40,120 nucleotides of DNA, taken from the NCBI GenBank assembly GCA_022711595.1, contig JAKLET010000031.1, positions 1 through 40,120 of the forward strand. Direction: 5' to 3'. This DNA comes from Deltaproteobacteria bacterium (lineage in GTDB: Bacteria; Desulfobacterota; Syntrophorhabdia; Syntrophorhabdales; Syntrophorhabdaceae). The translations under genes and the position numbers were made by a program. The notes under the pieces were generated by a model. That model was not told where the DNA came from. It was given only the letters and a program-made list of their open reading frames with translations, and ran no database searches. Below, piece after piece: positions 26,925 to 35,926 of the stretch (position 1 is its first letter; each line of letters starts with the position of its first letter).

Positions 26925-26939
26925 TATTTTTTATACCAT
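26911..26939 (+). promoter_or_regulatory. Candidate promoter of the DUF465-ilv operon
   Basis: TTGACA (26911-26916) is followed by the -10 candidates TATACC (15-bp spacer) or TACCAT (17-bp spacer, 26934-26939). The leader to the ATG would be only about ten nucleotides and lacks a Shine-Dalgarno sequence. No attenuator-like leader peptide with runs of Leu, Ile or Val codons is visible. Confidence 0.45.
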
Positions 26940-26955
26940 ATCGTTCACTATACAG

Positions 26956-27165
26956 ATGGACAACAGCGAAAGTAAAGAAGAAATCTACAAGCAATACAAG
27001 GGTCAGCACGCGACATTGGACAGACGCATCAAGATGCTGTTAAAAAAACCTTATCTTACGGACGATGAGGAAAGGGAAATAAAAGACCTGAAGAAGAAAA
27101 AACTCTATTGCAAAGACCTCATGGAGAGCCTTGCCGGCTCGATGCAGCGAAAGGAGAAACATTGA
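26956..27165 (+). CDS. Small coiled-coil protein, DUF465/YdcH-like
   Basis: The 69-residue protein is almost wholly helical and charged, with [16 protein letters not shown] and [21 protein letters not shown], the pattern of the DUF465 (YdcH) family of small proteins of unknown function. I chose the ATG at 26956, since an upstream in-frame TTG lies on the -35 element. Its TGA overlaps the TTG start of ilvB (TTGA), so it is the lead cistron of the branched-chain amino acid operon. The coupling hints at a role in translation or stability of that message, but nothing more can be said. Confidence 0.75.
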   Translation: MDNSESKEEIYKQYKGQHATLDRRIKMLLKKPYLTDDEEREIKDLKKKKLYCKDLMESLAGSMQRKEKH

Positions 27166-28853
27166 AAAGGACCGGTTCACAGATCTTCGTCGAATCCCTG
27201 AAGGCGGAAGGGGTGGACACGATATTCTGCTATCCCGGAGGTGCGACGCTCAATATAACCGACGCGCTGACGGACATAAGCAATATAAGGCAGATCGTGG
27301 TCCGCCATGAACAGGGCGCTGTTCATGCGGCCGACGGATACGCGAGGGCATTGGGAAGACCGGGTGTGGCGCTCGTGACATCCGGGCCGGGTGCGACCAA
27401 TACGGTTACCGGCATAGCTACTGCCTGCATGGACTCCATCCCCATCGTTGTTTTTTCCTGCCAGGTCAACACGATGCTTATCGGCAACGACGCCTTCCAG
27501 GAGGCTGATATAGTGGGTATCACAAGGCCCTGCACAAAGCACAGTTATCTTGTCAGGGACGTGAAGGACCTTGCCAGGATCATAAAGGAGGCCTTCCATA
27601 TTGCCTCCTCGGGACGGCCCGGCCCCGTTCTCGTGGACATCCCCAAGGACGTGTCGTCGGCGGTCTGTGATTTCAAGTACCCCGAAAAGGTCCATATCCG
27701 CAGCTATCAGCCGACGTACGTGGGACACCAGGGACAGATAAAAAAGGCAATGAGGCTCATCCTGCATTCCAAAAGGCCGGTCCTCTATACGGGCGGAGGC
27801 GTTGTCCTGTCGAATGCGTCGCAGGAGCTCACCAGATTTGCCGAGGCCCTTTCAATACCGGTAACAAACACGCTCATGGGCCTTGGAGGCATTCCCGGTA
27901 ACCACCCGCTCTTTCTCGGCATGCTGGGTATGCACGGCACCTATGCCGCGAACATGGCGATCACCGAATCGGACCTTATCATAGCCATGGGTGCCCGTTT
28001 TGACGACCGGGCCACCGGCAAGACCGATGAGTTCGCGCCGCATGCGAAGATAATCCACGTCGACATAGATCCCACCTCGATCAGCAAGAACATCAAGGTC
28101 GACATACCCATTGTCGGGGACACGCGCAACGTCCTCACGCAGATGCTCAAGATCATTGACGAGGATAAGGAGACATACAGGCAGCACCACAAGAATGTGG
28201 CCGAATGGACCGGGAAGATAACCAGGTGGAAGAAGGATTACCCTCTTACATACCAGAAGAACAAGGAATTGAAGCCGCAGTATGTCATCGAAAGGGTCTT
28301 CGGGCTCACAAAGGGCAAGGCCATCATCACGACGGAGGTGGGCCAGAACCAGATGTGGACCGCCCAGTTCTTCAAGTTCCTTAAACCGAGAACATGTCTT
28401 ACCTCCGGTGGCCTCGGCACCATGGGCTACGGGTTCCCCGCGGCCATAGGGGCCCAGGCCGCTTTCCCAAAATCGCTGGTCATCGATATCGCCGGGGACG
28501 GCAGCATCCAGATGAACATCCAGGAACTGGCAACGGCGGTCCAGTACAATTTGCCTGTCAAGGTCATCATCCTCAACAACGGGTTCCTTGGCATGGTAAG
28601 ACAGTGGCAGGAGCTTTTCTACGAAAAACGCTACACCTGGACGCACCTCCATTCACCGGATTTTGTCAAGGTCGCCGAGGCATATGGCGCCGTGGGCTTA
28701 AGGATCGAAAAGGAAAGCGAGGTCGACAAGATTTTGAAGGAGGCCTTCAGGAACAATCGGCCGACCTTTGTTGATGTTCACGTCAGTCCGAAGGAATGCG
28801 TCTATCCCATGGTCCCGGCAGGCGCGTCGCTCAAAGAGATGCTTCTCGTTTAG
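27162..28853 (+). CDS. ilvB: Acetolactate synthase large (catalytic) subunit
   Basis: This 563-residue thiamine-diphosphate enzyme condenses pyruvate with pyruvate or 2-oxobutyrate in Val, Leu and Ile synthesis. The catalytic Glu is E50 in [22 protein letters not shown] and the C-terminal ThDP motif beginning GDGSIQMN, ending LNN, are intact, as is [20 protein letters not shown] of biosynthetic enzymes. I chose the TTG at 27162 with AAGGAG five bases upstream; an ATG further 5' would put out-of-frame DUF465 sequence on the N-terminus. The regulatory subunit follows after nine bases. Family length is about 560-575. Confidence 0.95.
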   Translation: MKRTGSQIFVESLKAEGVDTIFCYPGGATLNITDALTDISNIRQIVVRHEQGAVHAADGYARALGRPGVALVTSGPGATNTVTGIATACMDSIPIVVFSCQVNTMLIGNDAFQEADIVGITRPCTKHSYLVRDVKDLARIIKEAFHIASSGRPGPVLVDIPKDVSSAVCDFKYPEKVHIRSYQPTYVGHQGQIKKAMRLILHSKRPVLYTGGGVVLSNASQELTRFAEALSIPVTNTLMGLGGIPGNHPLFLGMLGMHGTYAANMAITESDLIIAMGARFDDRATGKTDEFAPHAKIIHVDIDPTSISKNIKVDIPIVGDTRNVLTQMLKIIDEDKETYRQHHKNVAEWTGKITRWKKDYPLTYQKNKELKPQYVIERVFGLTKGKAIITTEVGQNQMWTAQFFKFLKPRTCLTSGGLGTMGYGFPAAIGAQAAFPKSLVIDIAGDGSIQMNIQELATAVQYNLPVKVIILNNGFLGMVRQWQELFYEKRYTWTHLHSPDFVKVAEAYGAVGLRIEKESEVDKILKEAFRNNRPTFVDVHVSPKECVYPMVPAGASLKEMLLV

Positions 28854-28862
28854 GAGGAAATA

Positions 28863-29390
28863 TTGAAACATACCATATCTCTGCTTGTTGAGAACGAGTT
28901 CGGGGTCCTGTCAAGGATCGCCGGTCTCTTCAGCGGAAGGGGCTTCAATATAGAAAGCCTGTGCGTTGCCGAGAGCCTGGATCCGACAATCTCCACCATG
29001 ACCATCGTGACCACGGGGAATGATGCCATACTCGAACAGATACTGAAGCAGCTCAACAAGCTCATCAATGTCATCAAGGTTGTCGATTTCAAGGATATTG
29101 AATACGTTTCGCGGGAGATGGTGCTTGTCAAGGTCAATGCCGAGGAAAAGACCCGCGCTGAGATACTCAGGATAGTGGAGATATTCCGCGGCAAGATCGT
29201 CGACGTGTCGTCGAAGACGTACACGGTCATGATCACCGGCGACGAGGACAAGCTTTCGGCCTTTATAAACCTCATCAGGCCGCTCGGTATCAAGGAACTC
29301 GTGCGGACCGGTCCGATCGCAATGGCCCGGGGAGAAAGAATGCTCAAGATCAAGGAAACAGAAAATAAAGGAGGAGAAGAAGATGGCTAA
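28863..29390 (+). CDS. ilvN: Acetolactate synthase small (regulatory) subunit
   Basis: The 175-residue subunit begins with an ACT domain ([32 protein letters not shown]), which binds valine for feedback inhibition and activates IlvB. The C-terminal domain carries [20 protein letters not shown] and ends in a Lys/Glu-rich tail. The length corresponds to the longer IlvH-type subunit. The start is TTG with an ideal AGGAGG upstream. It overlaps ilvC by eight bases. Confidence 0.94.
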   Translation: MKHTISLLVENEFGVLSRIAGLFSGRGFNIESLCVAESLDPTISTMTIVTTGNDAILEQILKQLNKLINVIKVVDFKDIEYVSREMVLVKVNAEEKTRAEILRIVEIFRGKIVDVSSKTYTVMITGDEDKLSAFINLIRPLGIKELVRTGPIAMARGERMLKIKETENKGGEEDG

Positions 29391-30381
29391 GATCTATTAC
29401 GACCGCGACGCGGACCTCAAGGTACTGAAGGGGAGAAAGGTCGCCATTATCGGCTATGGGAGCCAGGGGCATGCCCAGGCGCAGAACCTGCGGGAAAGCG
29501 GGGTCGACGTCATCGTGGCCGAACTGGAAGGGACGGCGAATTACAAACTTGCGGTCAAACACGGCTTCAAACCGGTAAGCGCAGCGAAAGCCGCAAAAGA
29601 TGCCGATGTCATACAGATACTCGCCCAGGACAATCTTCAGGCGGAGCTTTATAAGAAAGACATCAAGGACAACCTTAAAAAAGGAAAGACCCTTGTTTTC
29701 TCGCACGGGTTCAATATCCATTACAATCAGATAGTTCCTCCAGCGGACATAGACGTGGTCATGATCGCTCCGAAGGGCCCGGGACACCTCGTGAGAAGGG
29801 AATTCGAGCGCGGTGCCGGGGTGCCGTCACTCATTGCCATATATCAGGACCACACGAAAAAGGCCAAACAGACGGCCCTGGCCTATGCAAAGGGCATCGG
29901 CGCGACGCGCGCGGGTGTTATCGAGACCTCTTTCGAGGAAGAGACGGAAACAGACCTTTTCGGCGAACAGGCGGTGCTGTGCGGCGGCGCATCGGAGCTT
30001 GTCCGCGCCGGTTTCGACACCCTTGTCGAAGCAGGTTACCAGCCGGAGATCGCCTATTTTGAATGCCTCCACGAACTTAAGCTCATCGTTGACCTCATGT
30101 ACGAAGGCGGTATATCCAACATGCGGTACTCTATCAGCGACACGGCGGAGTACGGCGACATTACGAGAGGCAGAAGGATCATCAGTGAAGAGACCCGTGA
30201 AGAGATGAGGATCATCCTTGACGAGATCCAGACCGGTGAGTTTGCCCGCGAATGGATACTGGAGAACATGGCCGGAAGGCCCGTATACAGCGCGCTGAAA
30301 AGGATAGACGGCGAACACCTCATTGAAAAGGTGGGCAAGAAACTGCGCTCCATGATGGGCTGGATCGGGAGAAAGGATTGA
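29383..30381 (+). CDS. ilvC: Ketol-acid reductoisomerase (class I)
   Basis: This 332-residue enzyme isomerises and reduces acetolactate or acetohydroxybutyrate with NADPH and Mg2+, the second common step of branched-chain amino acid synthesis. The Rossmann motif [13 protein letters not shown] lies near residue 25, followed by the C-terminal knotted domain with [14 protein letters not shown] (metal-binding Asp/Glu) and [16 protein letters not shown]. The length is that of short class I enzymes. GGAGGAGAAG precedes the ATG. Its TGA overlaps the TTG of psd (TTGA), linking amino acid and phospholipid genes. Confidence 0.97.
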   Translation: MAKIYYDRDADLKVLKGRKVAIIGYGSQGHAQAQNLRESGVDVIVAELEGTANYKLAVKHGFKPVSAAKAAKDADVIQILAQDNLQAELYKKDIKDNLKKGKTLVFSHGFNIHYNQIVPPADIDVVMIAPKGPGHLVRREFERGAGVPSLIAIYQDHTKKAKQTALAYAKGIGATRAGVIETSFEEETETDLFGEQAVLCGGASELVRAGFDTLVEAGYQPEIAYFECLHELKLIVDLMYEGGISNMRYSISDTAEYGDITRGRRIISEETREEMRIILDEIQTGEFAREWILENMAGRPVYSALKRIDGEHLIEKVGKKLRSMMGWIGRKD

Positions 30382-31028
30382 AAATCCAATTGATCGCAAG
30401 GGAGGGGCTCAGGCTGATCGTCCCCTCCCTTGTTCTTTTTATCGTCCTTCTTGCAGGACGGTTCTTTGTTCTTTCAGTACCAGTCCTCTGCTTTGTCCTG
30501 TTCTGCGTCTTTTTTTTCAGAAACCCGGAAAGGACCGCTGCGGATGCTCAGCCGGGTGACCTCATTTCTCCGGCGGACGGCACCGTGATCGACATCAGTG
30601 AGGTCATTGAAGAGGAGTTCATGGGGGGACCTGCCATACGGATCGCAATATTCATGTCGCCCGCAGATGTCCATGTGAACCGGGCACCCTGTCAGGGGCT
30701 TGTTGCATCCATGAAGCGAAAACCTGGTAAATTTGCGTTGGCCTTCCGAAAAGATGTGAACATGGGCAATGAAAGGAACTTCATCCTTTTCGCCGGCGAA
30801 GACGAAAAGGTGCTTATCGTCCAGATAGCCGGATTCCTGGCGCGCCGTATTGTCCCCTACGTGAAGGCAGGCCAGCGAGTGGAGCGCGGCGAAGCTGTCG
30901 GGATCATTGCCTTCGGCTCCCGCGTCGATATTTATTTTCCCAAATATTATGAACCTATGGTACAATTACGTGAAAAGGTGAAGGCCGGGACTACGGTTGT
31001 AGCCCGCAAAAGCAAGGGGGTCCAATGA
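30378..31028 (+). CDS. psd: Phosphatidylserine decarboxylase proenzyme (short type)
   Basis: The 216-residue membrane-associated proenzyme forms phosphatidylethanolamine. It cleaves itself between G180 and S181 ([11 protein letters not shown]), turning the Ser into the pyruvoyl cofactor; the usual LGST context is here FGSR. Two N-terminal hydrophobic stretches (about 12-47) anchor it, followed by [10 protein letters not shown] and [13 protein letters not shown] with the conserved Asp and His. It starts with TTG overlapping the ilvC stop and ends overlapping pssA by four bases (ATGA). The pair psd-pssA is a common arrangement for the short type. Confidence 0.93.
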   Translation: MKIQLIAREGLRLIVPSLVLFIVLLAGRFFVLSVPVLCFVLFCVFFFRNPERTAADAQPGDLISPADGTVIDISEVIEEEFMGGPAIRIAIFMSPADVHVNRAPCQGLVASMKRKPGKFALAFRKDVNMGNERNFILFAGEDEKVLIVQIAGFLARRIVPYVKAGQRVERGEAVGIIAFGSRVDIYFPKYYEPMVQLREKVKAGTTVVARKSKGVQ

Positions 31029-31813
31029 GATATACGAGAAAAAAGAAGAACAAAGGGATCAAAAAGATCTATTTTCTTCCCAACTTTCTCACTTCCTTGA
31101 GCCTCCTGTCGGGGTTCTACGCGATCGTCGCCGCCATGGACAGGCGATTCATATACGCTGCCATCGCCATCTTCATCTCTGCGATCTTTGACATGCTCGA
31201 CGGACGCGTGGCAAGGATGACCAATTCGAGCAGCCGTTTCGGGGTCGAATATGATTCGCTCTCCGACGTTATCGCATTTGGTGTGGCGCCCGCGATCCTT
31301 GCGTATACATGGGCGCTCAAAAGCTACGGCAAGTTCGGCTGGCTCGCTGCGTTCCTTTATGTCGCATGCGGTGCGTTGAGGCTCGCCCGGTTCAACATTC
31401 AGGTCGACACGGTGCAGAAAAAGCATTTCCTCGGTCTTCCCATACCCGCGGCTGCGGCCACCATTGCCGGTATTGTCCTTTTTTACACATGGATAGGCTA
31501 CTTCGGCGGGCTGAAGACCGTTATCATGCCTGTAGTCATTTATTGCCTTGCCATACTCATGGTGAGCAAGTTCCGCTATATCAGCTTCAAGGAGATGGGT
31601 TTCTTGAAGACGAGACCGTTCATGTCAAGCGTGGGCGGCATCCTTCTCCTTGTCATCGTCCTCACTGAGCCCTATCTGACACTCTTTGTCGCTACCTCGG
31701 CGTATGCCATATCGGGCCCGATCTACACGCTGATAATGCATTTCAGGAAAGTGCCGGCGGAGGATGCTACCCATCTGCGAGAAAATCAAGCAGATCAAGG
31801 TGGTCGTAAATAG
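31025..31813 (+). CDS. pssA: CDP-diacylglycerol-serine O-phosphatidyltransferase
   Basis: The 262-residue membrane protein makes phosphatidylserine from CDP-diacylglycerol and serine, supplying Psd. The CDP-alcohol phosphatidyltransferase motif is complete: D56, D59, G60, A63, R64, G73, D77 and D81. About eight membrane helices are predicted. The start overlaps the psd stop (ATGA). The last 47 bases run antisense to the end of the converging HAD phosphatase gene, so both C-termini are encoded on opposite strands of the same DNA. Confidence 0.94.
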   Translation: MRYTRKKKNKGIKKIYFLPNFLTSLSLLSGFYAIVAAMDRRFIYAAIAIFISAIFDMLDGRVARMTNSSSRFGVEYDSLSDVIAFGVAPAILAYTWALKSYGKFGWLAAFLYVACGALRLARFNIQVDTVQKKHFLGLPIPAAAATIAGIVLFYTWIGYFGGLKTVIMPVVIYCLAILMVSKFRYISFKEMGFLKTRPFMSSVGGILLLVIVLTEPYLTLFVATSAYAISGPIYTLIMHFRKVPAEDATHLRENQADQGGRK

Positions 31814-32453
31814 ACCCGTCCGCTTCGAGGCCGGTGTTCTTGTATGAGATGAATTTCACACCCGATGACCTCGCTGTGCCCATGTCGATCTCGGAATCCC
31901 CTACATAGAGCGTGGCGTCCTGCCTCACGCCGAGCGTTTCAATGATCTTTCCTACCGCTTCAGGGTCGGGCTTGGGTTTTGCCTGCAGCATCCTGCCGGC
32001 AGGGGGCTCATCGGCGGGGTTTACCGCGTACAGGGCCGTGACGACCATATCGAAATAGGGCCACAGGTTGTAGCGTTCCATTATGTGTCTCATTGACGTT
32101 GTCCTGTTGGTGCTGATCGCAAGGGGTATGCCTTTTGCCTTGAGGCGTGTCAGGGTGTCCGTCAGATGCGGCTCCATCTTGAGATAAACGATGTAATCCT
32201 TGAAATCTACATGGTTTTTCAGGAAATCAAGGGCCTGCCGTTCGCGCCCGGCGTCATCGCGGAACAGGTGCGCGATGGATTCGTAGACCGTGTGGGTATG
32301 ACAGAAGTGGAGTTCACTGTCATTGAGTGTGCCTCTGCCCATTGACTCGGCAATGTGATTGTACAGGCGGTTGTTGGCGCCAAGGGAATCGAACAGCACC
32401 CCGTCGCAGTCATAGATCACGCATTCAACTTTCCACTTTTTCCCTTCCGTCAT
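31767..32453 (-). CDS. HAD-superfamily phosphatase, phosphoglycolate-phosphatase-like
   Basis: This 228-residue enzyme of the haloacid dehalogenase superfamily has a C1-type cap. Motif I is DCDGVLFDS (D15 nucleophile, D17 acid/base), motif II AISTNRTT, motif III the Lys in QAKPKPDPEA, and motif IV YVGDSEID. Relatives hydrolyse phosphoglycolate or pyrophosphate in PpaX/Gph groups; the exact substrate cannot be fixed. It overlaps the 3' end of pssA tail to tail. The ATG is weakly preceded by a GGAG-like sequence. It appears monocistronic. Confidence 0.85.
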   Translation of the reverse strand: MTEGKKWKVECVIYDCDGVLFDSLGANNRLYNHIAESMGRGTLNDSELHFCHTHTVYESIAHLFRDDAGRERQALDFLKNHVDFKDYIVYLKMEPHLTDTLTRLKAKGIPLAISTNRTTSMRHIMERYNLWPYFDMVVTALYAVNPADEPPAGRMLQAKPKPDPEAVGKIIETLGVRQDATLYVGDSEIDMGTARSSGVKFISYKNTGLEADGSIYDHLDLLDFLADG

Positions 32454-32595
32454 CGGTTTTTTCTCCTCCGGGTAAGATATTCAGCCTTCTGCTTTTAAAC
32501 CGTGGATCGCAAAAAATCAAGAGAAAATCTGACAGGAATACCCATTAAAGACGCAAAATTAACGCAAAAATAATAGTTATAAATGAATCAATATA

Positions 32596-32604
32596 TGCTA
32601 CAAT
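32596..32604 (+). promoter_or_regulatory. Extended -10 promoter candidate
   Basis: TGCTACAAT gives an extended -10 (TGN followed by TACAAT at 32599-32604) 30 bp before the start of the small HAD gene. The -35 region (GTTATA) is poor, as extended -10 promoters allow. Confidence 0.45.
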
Positions 32605-32633
32605 GGATTGCTAATGAATAAAAGGAGGCTGCC

Positions 32634-33104
32634 ATGATTAGTGTTTCCATTCCCGGATGGGGCGATCTTGATATCGAATACCTCGTCATCGATTACAACG
32701 GGACCTGCGCGTTCGACGGGAAAATGAAAGAGAGCGTCAAGGAAATGCTCGAAAGAGTGTCCCGCTATATCAAGGTGTTCATCATCACATCCGATACCTA
32801 TGGAAATATCGACAGCGAAGGAAACACCATCGGTTTCAGCATTATAAAGGTCGGCAAGGAATCGAGTTCCCAGGAAAAGGCAAAGATCATCAAGGAACTG
32901 GGACCTGAAAAGATAGTAGCTATCGGTAATGGTTCAAACGATGTCCTCATGCTCAAAGAAGCGTCGCTCGGTATCGGTGTTATCGGCGAGGAGGGTTGCT
33001 CCAAGGATTTGCTCAAGGAGGCAGATTTCTTTGTCAAGGATGTGAACGACGCCTTAAGCATCCTTTTGCACCCGGAACGGATCGTAGCGACATTGAGGGA
33101 CTAA
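32634..33104 (+). CDS. Small HAD-like protein, soluble P-type-ATPase-like
   Basis: The 156-residue protein is a capless HAD domain resembling the COG4087 'soluble P-type ATPase' group. Motif I is DYNGTCA (D20, with Asn in the place of the second Asp, comparable to the DKTGT of P-type ATPases), motif II ITSDTYG, and motif III/IV IGNGSNDVLMLKEASLGIGV, like the hinge of P-type pumps. No membrane segment or metal-binding domain exists. AAAGGAGG precedes the ATG. It is the only gene before the hairpin in front of secA. Activity is unproven for the family. Confidence 0.8.
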   Translation: MISVSIPGWGDLDIEYLVIDYNGTCAFDGKMKESVKEMLERVSRYIKVFIITSDTYGNIDSEGNTIGFSIIKVGKESSSQEKAKIIKELGPEKIVAIGNGSNDVLMLKEASLGIGVIGEEGCSKDLLKEADFFVKDVNDALSILLHPERIVATLRD

Positions 33105-33116
33105 AATATTAACGGC

Positions 33117-33175
33117 AAAAACGGTCAGTCTTCGGCGGTATTTCCGCCCGGGGAGCCATAAAGGCTGACGTTTTT
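33117..33175 (+). terminator. Long hairpin ending in a T run, upstream of secA
   Basis: AAAAAC-(G)-GTCAGTC (33117-33130) pairs with GGCTGACGTTTTT (33163-33175) in about 13 pairs with one bulge and one G-U. The loop holds a second stem, GGCGG/CCGCC (33134-33138 with 33144-33148). An alternative stem AGCC/GGCT (33154-33157 with 33163-33166) competes with the long one. The T run makes it a bidirectional intrinsic terminator by form. The closeness to the secA start (20 bp) and the competing stems also allow a regulatory leader. I do not recognise a known riboswitch. Confidence 0.6.
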
Positions 33176-33195
33176 CGACCCCATGCCTTGATACC

Positions 33196-35811
33196 ATGAT
33201 CGGAAACTTAATCAAAAAAATTGTCGGGACCAAGAACGAGCGGGAGCTGAAACGCATCGGGCCCCTCGTGGACAGCGCGAACGGGTTCGAAGAGAAGATG
33301 AAGGCCCTGAGCGATGAAGAACTCAGGGCGCAAACACCGCGTTTCAAGGAAAGACTGGCAAATGGCGAGGACCTCGACTCCATCCTGCCCGAAGCATTTG
33401 CCGCCGTGCGTGAGGCCGCCGTTCGTACCATCGGCATGCGCCATTTCGATGTCCAGTTCATCGGAGGGATCGTCCTGCATGAAGGAAGGATAGCTGAAAT
33501 GGCAACCGGCGAGGGAAAGACGCTCGTGGCCACTCTGCCGGTATACCTCAATGCCCTGACGGGTCTCGGCGTCCACGTCGTCACCGTCAACGATTACCTT
33601 GCCAGAAGGGATGCCGAATGGATGGGTCCCGTCTACAGGTTCCTCGGCCTTTCTGTCGGCGTCATCGTCAACGATCTCGACGATGTGTCGCGCAGGCACG
33701 CCTATGGCTGTGATGTTACATACGGGACCAACAACGAGTTCGGTTTCGACTATCTCCGGGACAACATGCATTACGAGATAGAGGACTGTGTGCAGCGCGA
33801 GTTCAACTATGCCATCGTCGACGAAGTGGACAGTATCCTCGTCGACGAAGCGCGGACACCCCTTATTATCTCCGGACCCGCAGAGGAGTCGACGGACAAG
33901 TATTACAGGATCAACAAGCTTATCCCCCAGCTTCAGCGCGAACGTGACTTCATGATCGATGAGAAGGCAAAAAGCGCCTACCTGACCGAGGAGGGCGTGG
34001 CAAGGCTCGAGAAACTGCTCGGCATCGAGAACCTCTACGATCCCAATTACGTCGATTTCCTCCATCACATCAACCAGGCGCTCAGGGCCCATAAGCTTTT
34101 CGACAAGGATGTGGATTACATCGTAAAGGACGGCCAGGTCATTATCGTTGACGAGTTCACGGGCAGGCTCATGCCCGGCAGGCGCTACAGCGAGGGACTT
34201 CACCAGGCCCTGGAGGCAAAGGAGAACGTCAAGATAGAGCGGGAGAACCAGACCCTTGCCACGGTCACCTTCCAGAACTACTTCAGGATGTACAAAAAGC
34301 TCGCCGGCATGACTGGTACCGCCGATACGGAGGCCGTTGAGTTCAAGAAGATCTATAACCTCGACGTGGTCGTCATACCGACCAACAGGGACCTTATACG
34401 GGCAAACTTCCCCGATGTCGTCTACCGCACGGAAAAAGAAAAGTTCAGGGCCGCGGTAAAAGAGATAGAGGAGCTTTACAGGACGGGGAAGCCCGTGCTT
34501 GTCGGCACGCTGTCCATAGAGAAATCGGAGCGGCTTGCCGAGATGCTCAAACGAAAAGGCATTCCGCATAATGTCCTCAACGCCAAGAACCATGAGAGGG
34601 AGGCCGAGGTGGTCGCGCAGGCGGGCCGTTCAAAGGCGGTCACCATCTCCACGAACATGGCCGGACGCGGCACAGACATCCTGCTCGGCGGCAACCCGGG
34701 ATTCCTTGCCCTGTCCATGACAAAGGGTGAAAAAGGGTCCGAAGAGTACGAAAAGGCGCTCGAAAAGGCACGTGATATATGCTCCAAAGACAAGGAAGAG
34801 GTCATAAGGCTGGGCGGCCTGCATATACTCGGTACAGAGAGGCACGAATCGCGGCGTATCGACAACCAGCTCCGCGGCCGGGCCGGCAGGCAGGGCGATC
34901 CCGGTTCGTCCCGCTTTTACGTTTCCCTTGAAGACGAGATCATGCGCATCTTCGGCTCCGAAAAGATATCACCGATCCTGGGCAAACTTGGCATGGACGA
35001 AGACACTCCCATTGAGCACCCCCTCATCGCGAAAGCCATCGAAAATGCACAGACGCGGGTGGAAGGCCACAACTTCGAGATCCGTAAATATCTCCTCGAG
35101 TACGACAATGTGATGAACAAGCAGCGGGAAACGATCTACGGCATGAGACGGGAGATCATGAAGAACGGCGATGTCCGGGAGAAGGTCCTCGACATGGTCG
35201 ATGAGATCTGCGATGAGATCGTCTCCGAATGCGCCCCTGAAAAGGTATATCCCGAAGAGTGGGACCTCCAGTCGCTTAAAAGCCGGATCTACGAGACCTT
35301 CTTCATTCACATCGATTTTGATATGGAAGAGATAAAAAAGATGACCCGCGAGGGCCTCCTCGACAGGGTCCTTTCCTCCATAACATCCTTTTATGAAAAG
35401 AAATCACAGGATTTCGGCGAAGACGAACTGCGCGCCGTGGAGCGCTTCATCGTCCTCAATTCTCTGGACACATTCTGGAAGGAACACCTGCTTTCGCTTG
35501 ACCACCTCAAGGAGGGTATAGGGCTTCGCGGATATGGACAGAAGGATCCGCTGAGAGAGTATCAGCGGGAGAGCTTCAACCTTTTTCTCGACATGGTGGA
35601 GCGCGTCAAATACGACACGGTGAGAAAACTCTTTGCCGTTCAGCCTGCCAGGGAACAACACGTTGAATACCATGAGCCGGTGATGTTCTTTAACAAGACT
35701 GATGGGAGCGCGCCTGCTGACAGCCCCGACAAGAAGGACAAAAAAGTGGGCCGGAACGATCCATGCCCCTGCGGCAGCGGGAAGAAATACAAGAAATGCT
35801 GCGGAAGGTAA
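33196..35811 (+). CDS. secA: Protein translocase ATPase SecA
   Basis: This 871-residue motor drives preproteins through SecYEG. Walker A is MATGEGKT (K108, T109) and Walker B lies in [22 protein letters not shown]. The second nucleotide domain has TNMAGRGTD and the [23 protein letters not shown] block. The C-terminal zinc/SecB-binding tail [13 protein letters not shown] is intact. No Shine-Dalgarno is obvious at the chosen ATG; a two-codon ATG-CCT-TGA frame lies 13 bases upstream. With the hairpin just before it, translation may be controlled. Length is typical. Confidence 0.97.
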   Translation: MIGNLIKKIVGTKNERELKRIGPLVDSANGFEEKMKALSDEELRAQTPRFKERLANGEDLDSILPEAFAAVREAAVRTIGMRHFDVQFIGGIVLHEGRIAEMATGEGKTLVATLPVYLNALTGLGVHVVTVNDYLARRDAEWMGPVYRFLGLSVGVIVNDLDDVSRRHAYGCDVTYGTNNEFGFDYLRDNMHYEIEDCVQREFNYAIVDEVDSILVDEARTPLIISGPAEESTDKYYRINKLIPQLQRERDFMIDEKAKSAYLTEEGVARLEKLLGIENLYDPNYVDFLHHINQALRAHKLFDKDVDYIVKDGQVIIVDEFTGRLMPGRRYSEGLHQALEAKENVKIERENQTLATVTFQNYFRMYKKLAGMTGTADTEAVEFKKIYNLDVVVIPTNRDLIRANFPDVVYRTEKEKFRAAVKEIEELYRTGKPVLVGTLSIEKSERLAEMLKRKGIPHNVLNAKNHEREAEVVAQAGRSKAVTISTNMAGRGTDILLGGNPGFLALSMTKGEKGSEEYEKALEKARDICSKDKEEVIRLGGLHILGTERHESRRIDNQLRGRAGRQGDPGSSRFYVSLEDEIMRIFGSEKISPILGKLGMDEDTPIEHPLIAKAIENAQTRVEGHNFEIRKYLLEYDNVMNKQRETIYGMRREIMKNGDVREKVLDMVDEICDEIVSECAPEKVYPEEWDLQSLKSRIYETFFIHIDFDMEEIKKMTREGLLDRVLSSITSFYEKKSQDFGEDELRAVERFIVLNSLDTFWKEHLLSLDHLKEGIGLRGYGQKDPLREYQRESFNLFLDMVERVKYDTVRKLFAVQPAREQHVEYHEPVMFFNKTDGSAPADSPDKKDKKVGRNDPCPCGSGKKYKKCCGR

Positions 35812-35814
35812 AGA

Positions 35815-35908
35815 CGGCTTGAATGGCTTGAGCCGCTTGAATGCTTGAGCGTTAAAGGCATCTTTTTTACCGTTGAAACGGTTCAAGCGGTTGAAACTGT
35901 TGGAACAT
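35815..35908. repeat. GCTTGAA direct repeats and their inverted copies
   Basis: Four plus-strand units (GGCTTGAAT, GGCTTGAGCC, GCTTGAATG, CTTGAGCG) are followed, after a T-rich centre, by complementary units (GTTGAAACG, GTTCAAGCGG, TTGAAACTG). CCGCTTGAA (35833-35841) and TTCAAGCGG (35882-35890) are exact inverse copies, so the gap between secA and argJ can fold as a large, imperfect hairpin. Confidence 0.65.
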
Positions 35909-35926
35909 TTGTCGTGGAGGTAATCG

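Noticed and set aside
27108-27161. Upstream ATG for ilvB
   Set aside because: It lies within the DUF465 gene; the TTG at 27162 has AAGGAG at correct distance and gives the standard N-terminus.
33117-33175. Known riboswitch (c-di-GMP, TPP, SAM) before secA
   Set aside because: None of the conserved core words I know for these classes is present; only the stems and T run are supported.
33208-34593. Long minus-strand reading frame (461 codons) opposite secA
   Set aside because: It mirrors the codon structure of secA, has no family resemblance and is a shadow frame. The same holds for the 380-codon frame opposite the molybdenum hydroxylase genes (14587-15729).
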